A stretch of DNA of 64,000 nt from REEB52 sp964626905. GTDB lineage: Bacteria > Chlamydiota > Chlamydiia > Chlamydiales > SM23-39. The notes under the pieces are model-generated. The model was not told where the DNA came from, did not search any database, and saw nothing but the letters and a program-made list of their open reading frames with translations. The stretch spans positions 1 through 64,000 of the forward strand of contig CAZVHA010000008.1 of NCBI GenBank assembly GCA_964626905.1, given 5' to 3'. This document shows, piece after piece, positions 14,660 to 21,636 of this stretch; within the stretch, counting starts at the first letter, position 1, and each line of letters begins with the position of its first letter. Position numbers and translations under genes: made by a program.

Positions 14660-17593
14660 TTACTTTGTCGAATGTTTCTTTTGGAGTTCTCTCCACTTGT
14701 GGATCATTTGAGCTGCGAGTGGCGCCGCCTCTTTTCCCGAATCGCCGAAGCGAAGAAACACGGTGACGACCAGTTCTGGAGCTGTTTTCTTTAGATCTTT
14801 GAAAGAGATCCCACCGAACCAGATATATTTATAAATTTGGGGAGGGCTCGAAGGGTTTTTGGACAGGTTTAAAACGATCTCAGCAGTTCCCGTTTTGGCG
14901 ACCATCTGGTGTTCCAAGGCCAAATACTCGCGCATGGCGATTGGGTTGCCGATGAGCGATCGGATGTGACTTGCTCGCGCGCTTCCGTGCGCGCCGCTGA
15001 CGACTCGATCCATCCCTTCGAGGAGCGTCCCTCGGATCTTTTCATCCATTGGCAAAATGCGCTTCACTTCAATCGGCGTCTCTTTCTTCTCCGAAATCGA
15101 CGCGCGCGGCTGCATAGCAGTGAAGAGGGGGAAGGGGATCCCAATTGCATTGAGCTCCTCTTTTGCAAGGTATGTTGGGGCGGCAAACAGGCTCAAAGGG
15201 TGTTGATCGCGTGTGATACCCCCCACCTCTTTGACAAGTTTTGGCTTTAAAACTTTGCCCCCATTGGCAAGGCTCGCGAGCATAACGGCCGTTTGAAGAG
15301 GGGTTGTTAGAAGGGTATGTTGTCCGATGGCGCTTGAATAGAGCCCGGTCCGATGGGTCCTGAGATCGTTCGGGATATTCCCCCTTTTTTCTCTTGGGAA
15401 GTCGATCCCCGTTTTTTCTCCAAATCCAAAGGCTCTTGCCGCAGCTCCCAAATCTTCTGGATCCCCGAAAAAATCTCCTGCGAGGATAGAAAAATAGGGG
15501 TTACTGGACCGTTCGATGGCCGAGAGGAGATCGAGCTTTCCCAAATTGGCCCCTGCGCTCCTCGGCAATCTCCCTCCCTTATAGTGGCGCGGATAGGGGG
15601 TCCCGTTCAAAGAAAAGGCAACTGCATGGGAGGTGATCTGATCGATGAGGGTCAGCTGTTTTTTTTGTCTGAGCGCTTCATAGGCTGTAACGAGTTTAAA
15701 AATCGATCCTGGAGGGACAGGGCATTCGAGTGCGTAGGATCTGCTAAATCCAAAGCCGCCTGTCGGATAGAAGGCAGCGGCCAAATCTTTTTCGCACTTC
15801 ACCCCCCGATATTTGCCAAAAAGGGGTCCTTTAAGCTCGGAAAAAGGGCGAAATGTTCGAATGAGCTCTTCTGGCATCTCTTCATTTGCGAGGAGCGCCC
15901 ACTTTTTTTCTTCCCAATGGGTGGCGAATAGTTCTTTTTCCTTTTTATCTAAATACTCGACAAGGGGCCTCACATAGCTTTTCTTTTCTTTTTCTTCTTT
16001 TCTCTTTTCTTTCAAAAACGACTTTTCCTCTTTTTCCCTCCACTCTCTAAACTGATTTTTGCGAAATGCCTGCAATGCCTCTTTTTTGATCTCCCTCTCT
16101 TTTCTCAAAAAAACTTTGCAAAGGGAGCGGTATTTCCCAATTTTCATCGGGCCTACCCTTTCGATCAGCGCGTCGGTGAAAGCGGGGGCGTAGATGGCGA
16201 GTTTACAAAGATCTGCTGCAAATGCTTTGTCTTGGATAGGGAGGGCGATCTGATCGAGCCGCTTTTGGATATCTGGAGGGACGCTTTGCCCTAATTTAGT
16301 AAAATAGAGCATCGCCTCAAAATCTTCTTGCAGCTGAATGGCCCCTTTCACCGTATCCAAATAGGTTCGGATGGGACTTTCTTTGGGTAAGATTTGATCC
16401 AAATAAAACTCCCAGCTCACCTGAACCGCCTCTTCCTGGAAATTTTTGGGAGTTTCCCGTTTGAGCACTTCGTGGCCATCCCACAAATCTGCAATCAGCT
16501 GTTCGGTCTCGAGCCAGCGGTGGATTTGCCGCACCTTCCCCTCGCTAAAAATCGAGGCTGCGCTGAAGATAAAATCATTCGGGTCATAGCGGGGGTAACT
16601 GGCCATTGCGAGCACCTCTCCCGTATTTGGGTCGAGAGCGACGATCGCTCCCCCTTTAATCCAAGGCTGTTTTTGAACTTTTCGGGTTTTGGTTTTCGGA
16701 TCGCTCCAAATGCTCTTGCCATCTCGCTCCCGCTCATTTTGGCAAAGGAGGTCTTCTGCAAACCGTTGCAACTCGGAAGAGATGGAGAGGACGAGCTGTT
16801 TTCCCGAGATCGCCTCTTTGTCGGTGAGATCCTTAACAAAACGCCCTTTTTGATCGACCTCAAAAATTTTTTTACCAAAAAAGCCCCTTAACTCGCCCTC
16901 ATATTGGGCCTCAAGCCCCGTTTTCCCGACGAGATCGTTCATTGAATAGGCCTTCTCTTTGAGTTCCTCGAGCCGTTTGAAATCGGACGATTCAAAAAGG
17001 TCTGCTTTGAGTTGCAATTCTTTGAGCTCAAAGGCAATTTCGTTGTACTCTCCCCTTGTGATGGCCCCCATGGAACCGAGGAGATGGCAGCCCACTTTCC
17101 CGAGCGGATAGAAGCGGGCCGAGGCGATTTCGGCGCAAATGCCGGGCCACTCTTTTTCAAGCATTTTGAGTCGGTAGTGTTCCTCTTCGCTCAAATTGGA
17201 TTTGAGGAGAAAAGGGGCGTGGGGGAAGAGGGAGGCTTTGGAGTGGATGAGGTCTTCAATGCGCTCGGGGTCCATCTGCAAGGTTTTGCTCAAAATGACC
17301 GACAGATTGCGAATATATTCTTTCCGCTCGATGGCTTTAGGGATCTCGGCGATTTGGGAGTAATAGAGGGCAGCGTTGTAGGAGATCTGGTTGATGGCCA
17401 TGGGGATTTGGTAGCGATCGACAATGGTCCCCCTCGGAGCTTTGATGAGGACGGTGCGCCTTTGCGGTTTCTGCGCGTCGAGGAGCTTTTCTTCCCGTTC
17501 GATCACCCCGAGATGCCAGACCCGGATCAAAACGACGAGAAAGGCGAAAGATAAAATTTTTAAAACCTTCCGGATCTTTTGGGGGGTGTCCAT
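14660..17593 (-). CDS. penicillin-binding protein 2-type transpeptidase, chlamydial long form
   Basis: This 978-residue class B PBP has an N-terminal membrane anchor (about residues 8-28). The dimerisation domain has the RGTIVDRYQIPMA motif. The transpeptidase domain contains PPGSIFKLV (active Ser about residue 630), SSNPYF and AKTGTAE (about residue 900). It is far longer than typical PBP2 because of a Lys/Glu-rich insertion of roughly 250-300 residues (coding about 15850-16520), as in Chlamydia CT682. The start MDTPQKIRK at 17593 is preferred over a longer frame. Chlamydiae use it for transient septal peptidoglycan. In Chlamydia ompA sits between this gene and rpsB; here only tRNA-Gly does. 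Confidence 0.93.
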   Translation of the reverse strand: MDTPQKIRKVLKILSFAFLVVLIRVWHLGVIEREEKLLDAQKPQRRTVLIKAPRGTIVDRYQIPMAINQISYNAALYYSQIAEIPKAIERKEYIRNLSVILSKTLQMDPERIEDLIHSKASLFPHAPFLLKSNLSEEEHYRLKMLEKEWPGICAEIASARFYPLGKVGCHLLGSMGAITRGEYNEIAFELKELQLKADLFESSDFKRLEELKEKAYSMNDLVGKTGLEAQYEGELRGFFGKKIFEVDQKGRFVKDLTDKEAISGKQLVLSISSELQRFAEDLLCQNERERDGKSIWSDPKTKTRKVQKQPWIKGGAIVALDPNTGEVLAMASYPRYDPNDFIFSAASIFSEGKVRQIHRWLETEQLIADLWDGHEVLKRETPKNFQEEAVQVSWEFYLDQILPKESPIRTYLDTVKGAIQLQEDFEAMLYFTKLGQSVPPDIQKRLDQIALPIQDKAFAADLCKLAIYAPAFTDALIERVGPMKIGKYRSLCKVFLRKEREIKKEALQAFRKNQFREWREKEEKSFLKEKRKEEKEKKSYVRPLVEYLDKKEKELFATHWEEKKWALLANEEMPEELIRTFRPFSELKGPLFGKYRGVKCEKDLAAAFYPTGGFGFSRSYALECPVPPGSIFKLVTAYEALRQKKQLTLIDQITSHAVAFSLNGTPYPRHYKGGRLPRSAGANLGKLDLLSAIERSSNPYFSILAGDFFGDPEDLGAAARAFGFGEKTGIDFPREKRGNIPNDLRTHRTGLYSSAIGQHTLLTTPLQTAVMLASLANGGKVLKPKLVKEVGGITRDQHPLSLFAAPTYLAKEELNAIGIPFPLFTAMQPRASISEKKETPIEVKRILPMDEKIRGTLLEGMDRVVSGAHGSARASHIRSLIGNPIAMREYLALEHQMVAKTGTAEIVLNLSKNPSSPPQIYKYIWFGGISFKDLKKTAPELVVTVFLRFGDSGKEAAPLAAQMIHKWRELQKKHSTK

Positions 17594-17692
17594 GGTTTTA
17601 GAGCATACCAAATCATATATTAAATAGGATTCCTCTTGAGGAAAATAGGCATATAAGATAAAACTGATCTTTCGATTTTTGAATTTTGGCGC

Positions 17693-17763
17693 GCGCCTGT
17701 AGTTCAATGGTAGAACAGTAGCCTTCCAAGCTACGAGTGTCAGTTCAATTCTGTCCAGGCGCT
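17693..17763 (+). tRNA. tRNA-Gly (anticodon TCC)
   Basis: A full cloverleaf can be drawn. The acceptor is GCGCCTG paired with CAGGCGC, the D-arm GTTCAATGGTAGAAC, the anticodon arm GTAGC-CTTCCAA-GCTAC, the T-arm GTTCAATTC, and the discriminator T. CCA is not encoded. It lies 27 bases ahead of rpsB on the same strand and is probably co-transcribed. Unlike the Lys and Thr tRNAs here, no repeat of its 3' end follows. Confidence 0.95.
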
Positions 17764-17789
17764 AACAAACTAATTATTTGAGGAGCAAG

Positions 17790-18563
17790 TTGGCTACAGC
17801 ACAAAAAGACGAGAGAATTACGATTAGAGAGTTACTCGAATCGGGGGCCCATTTTGGGCACCAAACCCATCGTTGGAACCCCAAAATGAGAAGATTTATC
17901 TACGGGGCTCGCAACGGTATTTACATCATTGACCTGGCGAAAACGATGCAGCAGATTCGTGCCGCTGCCGACTTTGTTCGGGAGATTGTGGCGAAGAGGA
18001 AGGCAGTTCTTTTTGTCGGGACGAAGAAACAGGCGAAAGCGGTCGTCAAAGAGTGTGCTGAGGAATGCGGCGAATATTATGTTTGTGAGCGTTGGCTAGG
18101 CGGAACACTGACGAATTTGTCGACGATCCGGCAGTCGGTGAAGACGCTGGAGCGGATTGAGAAGAGGATCGCTTCTGGCGGAGAAGGGTTCACGAAGAAA
18201 GAGATGTCTCTCATGGCGAAAGAGCGGATCAAGCTCGATAGGAACCTGTCGGGGATCCGAGCGATGCGCAAGCCGCCCGGTTTGCTGGTGGTCGTAGATC
18301 CAGGCAAGGAGCACATTGCTGTTGCAGAGGCGAATGCTCTGGGCATTCCAGTGATGGCGTTGGTCGATACGAACTGCGATCCCGATCCGATTGATTTGGT
18401 GATTGCATGCAACGACGATGCGTTGAAGAGCATTAAGATCGTCCTTTCTGCCCTTATGCAAGCGGTGATCGACAAGAAAAATGACATGAACGTCGCTGTT
18501 GCTAAAGGCGACGAAGAGGAAGAAGAGATCGAAGAAGTTGAAGAAGAAGAGAGCGATGAATAA
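17790..18563 (+). CDS. rpsB: 30S ribosomal protein S2
   Basis: This small-subunit protein bridges the head and body of the 30S and helps bind S1. The sequence shows RELLESGAHFGHQTHRWNPKM, FIYGARNGIYIIDLAKT, LFVGTKKQA and PVMALVDTNCDPD, all S2 signatures. The 257-residue product ends in an acidic Glu-rich tail (EEEEIEEVEEEES). The start is TTG 17790, with GAGGAG four bases upstream, giving M-A-T-A-Q-K. An in-frame TTG at 17778 would include the Shine-Dalgarno sequence itself. It overlaps tsf by 8 bases. Confidence 0.97.
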   Translation: MATAQKDERITIRELLESGAHFGHQTHRWNPKMRRFIYGARNGIYIIDLAKTMQQIRAAADFVREIVAKRKAVLFVGTKKQAKAVVKECAEECGEYYVCERWLGGTLTNLSTIRQSVKTLERIEKRIASGGEGFTKKEMSLMAKERIKLDRNLSGIRAMRKPPGLLVVVDPGKEHIAVAEANALGIPVMALVDTNCDPDPIDLVIACNDDALKSIKIVLSALMQAVIDKKNDMNVAVAKGDEEEEEIEEVEEEESDE

Positions 18564-19410
18564 GAGAGAAGTCACAGCTGAGATGATCAAAGAATTGCGC
18601 GAGAGGACCGGCGTTGGCATGGGGAAGTGCAAAGAGGCGCTGGTTCTTGCTGAGGGTGATTTAGAAAAGGCGATCGACGTTCTTCGCAAAGCGGGGATGG
18701 CTGCTGCTGTAAAAAAAGAGGGAAGGGAGACGAAAGAGGGTCTTATTCTCGCGGCGGAAGACCAGAAGCATTTGGTGCTCGTCGAGGCGAATGCGGAGAC
18801 CGATTTTGTGGTACAAAATGAGCGGTTCAAGCACTTCATTCACGACTGTGTGAAGCAGGCCCTAGAAGGGGGAGTGCATACTTTGGCGGATCTTTTGCAA
18901 ACGCCCTATTACAAAGACAAGTCGATCACGATTGATCAGTATCGGAATTTAGTGATTCAGGCGCTCGGCGAAAATATTCAGCTCCGCCGTCTGGAGATGA
19001 TCTCGAGGCATCCCAATAGTTCTTATGGGATCTATTCCCATATGGGCGGGAAAATTGTGGTTGTGGTTGAGATAGCGGGAAGCAAGGATGAAGAGGCGGT
19101 TGCGAAAGAGATCGCGATGCACGTTGCGGCGGAGAGTCCCGAGTATCTGAAGCCAGAAGAGGTGCCCGCTTCGGTGATTGCCCGTGAAGAGGAGATTGCG
19201 AGATCGCAAATGCAGGGCAAACCTGCCAACATGATTGAAAAGATCGTGGCGGGAAAAGTGAAAGCGTACACTGATCAGTTTTGTCTAGTTAAGCAAAAAT
19301 ACGTCAAGGATAACAATGTGACTGTGCAGCAGTTTCTTGATGACCATTCCAAGAAAGTGGGAAAACCCCTTTCGATTCGGTGTTTTTGGCGTTGGAAAGT
19401 GGGGCAGTGA
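18556..19410 (+). CDS. tsf: elongation factor Ts
   Basis: EF-Ts exchanges GDP for GTP on EF-Tu. The 284-residue product has the N-terminal UBA-like domain with LRERTGVGMGKCKEAL, the core TDFVVQNERF (matching the family TDFVARN motif) and MHVAAESPEYLKPEEVP. The C-terminal coiled coil and the GKPLSIRCFWRWKVGQ ending match the normal end of EF-Ts. ATG 18556 overlaps the rpsB stop. In most bacteria, and in Chlamydia, pyrH follows tsf; here about 100 bases of non-coding sequence lead straight to frr. Confidence 0.97.
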   Translation: MNKREVTAEMIKELRERTGVGMGKCKEALVLAEGDLEKAIDVLRKAGMAAAVKKEGRETKEGLILAAEDQKHLVLVEANAETDFVVQNERFKHFIHDCVKQALEGGVHTLADLLQTPYYKDKSITIDQYRNLVIQALGENIQLRRLEMISRHPNSSYGIYSHMGGKIVVVVEIAGSKDEEAVAKEIAMHVAAESPEYLKPEEVPASVIAREEEIARSQMQGKPANMIEKIVAGKVKAYTDQFCLVKQKYVKDNNVTVQQFLDDHSKKVGKPLSIRCFWRWKVGQ

Positions 19411-19512
19411 AAAGAACCTCCTTACGACTGACTTAGGATTTACAACAAAGACTTCTATAGAGTAGGCTAATACTATTAAAATCATTTCGGTATGTATCCG
19501 GGAGAGTGGGAT

Positions 19513-20067
19513 ATGAGTCAGATTGAGCCACAAGTAAAGACGGCGATGCAAGCGGTATTAGACCATTTGAAATCGGAGTTGAAGACGTTGCGCACGGGGC
19601 GTGCGAACGCGGCGATTTTGGACAAGGTGAGTGTCGAGATTTATGGATCGCATTCGTCGTTGAAGGCGCTTGCGAGTATCAATGTGCCTGAGGCAAGGCA
19701 GATTGTAGTGACTCCTTTTGATCAATCGAATGTGAATACGATTGCGAAGGCGATAGAGCTCGCAAATCTCGGGGTGAATCCGATGGTAGATGGGAAAGTA
19801 ATTCGGATCAACGTCCCTCCGATGGATAAGAATGTGCGCGAGCGGATGGCAAAGCAGTGTAAAGAGTATGGGGAGAAGACGAAGGTGTCATTGCGCGATG
19901 TGCGGCGCAAGTTCAATGATTTAGTGCGCAAGGAAAAGGCGCAAGGGATCATTCCTGAAGATCAGATGAAAAAAACAGAAAAAGCGATTCAGGATTTGAC
20001 CGATAAGTTTTGCAAAGATGTCGATACGACGTGTGCGGAAAAAGAAAAGGAGATCATGACTCTGTAA
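19513..20067 (+). CDS. frr: ribosome recycling factor
   Basis: RRF splits post-termination ribosomes with EF-G. The 184-residue product shows LRTGRANAAILDKVSVEIYG, NVPEARQIVVTPFD, GKVIRINVPPMDKNVRERM and the C-terminal three-helix-bundle segment RRKFNDLVRKEKAQGIIPED, all standard. The start ATG 19513 (MSQIEPQVK) has GGGAG nine bases upstream; an in-frame ATG at 19492 would precede that site. It closes the rpsB-tsf-frr translation-factor group and is followed by tRNA-Glu and tRNA-Lys. Confidence 0.97.
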   Translation: MSQIEPQVKTAMQAVLDHLKSELKTLRTGRANAAILDKVSVEIYGSHSSLKALASINVPEARQIVVTPFDQSNVNTIAKAIELANLGVNPMVDGKVIRINVPPMDKNVRERMAKQCKEYGEKTKVSLRDVRRKFNDLVRKEKAQGIIPEDQMKKTEKAIQDLTDKFCKDVDTTCAEKEKEIMTL

Positions 20068-20134
20068 TCTCACCTTGCACAAAATGAGAGTGATGGAGTA
20101 AAATCGAGCACAATTTTGTTTTAAGAATTGACCT

Positions 20135-20209
20135 GGCCCCATCGTCTAGCCCGGCCTAGGACATCAGATTTTCATTCTGCGAACAGGGGTTCGAATCCCC
20201 TTGGGGTCA
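20135..20209 (+). tRNA. tRNA-Glu (anticodon TTC)
   Basis: The acceptor GGCCCCA pairs with TGGGGTC (one G-T), the anticodon loop TTTTCAT gives TTC, the T-arm is AGGGGTTCGAATCCCCT, and the discriminator is A. The GTCTAGCC D-arm is typical of Glu tRNAs. CCA is not encoded. A small hairpin (AACCC / GGGTT, then TTTTT at 20226) separates it from tRNA-Lys. Confidence 0.95.
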
Positions 20210-20230
20210 ACCCTTCAAAAAGGGTTTTTC

Positions 20231-20302
20231 GAGACTTTAGCTCAGTGGTAGAGCATCTCACTTTTAATGAGAGGGTCGCTGGTTCGAAACCAGCAAGTCT
20301 CA
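20231..20302 (+). tRNA. tRNA-Lys (anticodon TTT)
   Basis: The acceptor GAGACTT pairs with AAGTCTC, the D-arm is GCTCAGTGGTAGAGC, the anticodon arm CTCAC-TTTTAAT-GAGAG (last pair weak) gives TTT, and the T-arm is GCTGGTTCGAAACCAGC. The discriminator is A and CCA is not encoded. Its last 17 bases plus one following base are repeated exactly at 20402-20419. Confidence 0.95.
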
Positions 20303-20419
20303 ATTTTTTGTTCCAAAAAACTGGGACTTGAAGAAGCCGTTGAATCGGCTTTTGTCTGGGTGAGAACCGAGCAGCTGTGCTGCGAGGCGGCGGGGAGCCC
20401 GGAAACCAGCAAGTCTCAA
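20303..20419 (+). mobile_element. tRNA-Lys-linked mini-element ending in a copy of the tRNA 3' end
   Basis: GAAACCAGCAAGTCTCAA, from the T-loop to just past the discriminator of tRNA-Lys (20286-20303), recurs at 20402-20419. The roughly 98 bases between the copies hold a hairpin GAAGCC-N8-GGCTT (20334-20352), then GAGAACCGAG (20362-20371) and GCTGCGAGG (20380-20388). The same layout follows tRNA-Thr at 31620-31776. A direct repeat of a tRNA 3' end is the usual footprint of tyrosine-integrase insertion, but no integrase is encoded. Confidence 0.65.
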
Positions 20420-20491
20420 AATTTTATAGAGCAAATTTGCGATGGGGTGAGGCAGCTGAGCAAAACTCCTGGGCGGCGAAAAATCGGTGAT

Positions 20492-20953
20492 TTACATTGC
20501 ACGAGAATCTTGGATGTGCTCTTTCCAAGCGTCAACACCTTCTAGTCCTAGCTTAGAATCGGCAACAATTACATTTTCTCTACATCCAGGTGTACACCAG
20601 TAAAGCTGTATCGGGCAATAGCATCCCCAAAAACAGTTTGAAAAACAATCTGCAATTTTTCTAAATGTTGACCTTTCGGCAGATTGCGGCGGCAATATAT
20701 CCGCGAATTTTTTGGTCGTGTCAAAATATAGTTTTAAATGTCTTTGGTCGGCATCCAATAGGGATGGCCTGCGAGCATAAATCTCACTTACAACTTTAGT
20801 TACAGGAATTTCCTGGTCTGCAATGGTGAAATATCGTTGCCCCTCCCGAACTCCAGGCTGTGCAGCTTGGAGGGAATCATAGATTTCTTGCAAGGAGTTC
20901 CATTGGATAGAAGTGTCTATCAAATTGGCGTATTGCGGAGTTCCTGTGCTCAT
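20492..20953 (-). CDS. hypothetical protein with Cys-rich C-terminal stretch
   Basis: This 153-residue protein has no family I recognise. It starts MSTGTPQYANLIDTS, with AGTAGGT upstream of the ATG. The first 100 residues are polar and helical. A short cysteine- and aromatic-rich segment follows (about residues 108-128, CFSNCFWGCYCPIQLYWCTP), with six cysteines that could bind metal or be lipidated. No signal peptide is seen. The gene lies just beyond the tRNA-Lys mini-element and may be part of a genomic island, although its coding quality is only moderate and expression is unproven. Confidence 0.55.
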   Translation of the reverse strand: MSTGTPQYANLIDTSIQWNSLQEIYDSLQAAQPGVREGQRYFTIADQEIPVTKVVSEIYARRPSLLDADQRHLKLYFDTTKKFADILPPQSAERSTFRKIADCFSNCFWGCYCPIQLYWCTPGCRENVIVADSKLGLEGVDAWKEHIQDSRAM

Positions 20954-21138
20954 GTGTACCTACTGGTTGGTGTGGGATTAAAGAGGCCACATGGTACATC
21001 AATAGGTAAATTTTACTCAACGTTAACATAGGCGATTCATTAACAGGCGCTTAAAAATCAGCGTTGGCAATGTCGACGAGAACTGTTAAAAGTAAAATGA
21101 GTCTGTTAGACAGAAGGAGAAGTGCTGTAGGACCATTG

Positions 21139-21633
21139 ATGGACAATTTTATGCAAATATTAGGCGGAGCGCCCTGGTGGGTGTGGGTACTTCTTCTGAT
21201 TCTCGGGAGGATCGGGATCAAAGCGTTAAAACCGCGGACAGTATCTATCCAGAGAATGGTGCTGTTCCCTCTATTTTTTATCGCATGGTCGATCTATAGC
21301 CTATACGGGAACGTGATGCAGGGATCTTCGCATCTGGTTGTGTGGTGGGTTATTTCCATTGTAGTAGGGGCGTGGTTAGGATTCAAAGAGGTCCAATCTT
21401 GGCATTTTCACGTAGACCGTAAAAAAGGGTTGATCACCATCCCGGGGAATCAGTCCACGTTGATTCTGATCCTCTTAATTTTCGTTTTGAAATTTTTCTG
21501 GGGATATTACTACTCCACTTTATACGAAGTCCCCTATTCCATTTACCTTGCTGATACCTGCTCGTCTGCGGTTGTGACTGGGTTCTTTCTGGGACGGGCG
21601 ATCTTTTTCTGCAAACGGTACCAAAAAGGGTAA
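21139..21633 (+). CDS. DUF6622-like small integral membrane protein
   Basis: From ATG 21139 the product is 164 residues. It has four hydrophobic segments (about residues 10-22, 44-60, 70-86 and 110-126). The opening MDNFMQILGGAPWWVWVLL, then RMVLFPLFFIAWSIYSLYG, is characteristic of the DUF6622 family of unknown function. An upstream ATG (21070) in the same frame has no ribosome-binding site; GTAGGA precedes 21139. It lies 3 bases before the carotenoid oxygenase fusion gene, whose N-terminal half is also membrane-embedded, so the two probably form a functional pair in the inner membrane. Confidence 0.72.
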   Translation: MDNFMQILGGAPWWVWVLLLILGRIGIKALKPRTVSIQRMVLFPLFFIAWSIYSLYGNVMQGSSHLVVWWVISIVVGAWLGFKEVQSWHFHVDRKKGLITIPGNQSTLILILLIFVLKFFWGYYYSTLYEVPYSIYLADTCSSAVVTGFFLGRAIFFCKRYQKG

Positions 21634-21636
21634 GCC

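Noticed and set aside
20226..20545. 92-codon and shorter plus-strand frames across tRNA-Lys and its element
   Set aside because: They are translations of tRNA and hairpin sequence without a start site.
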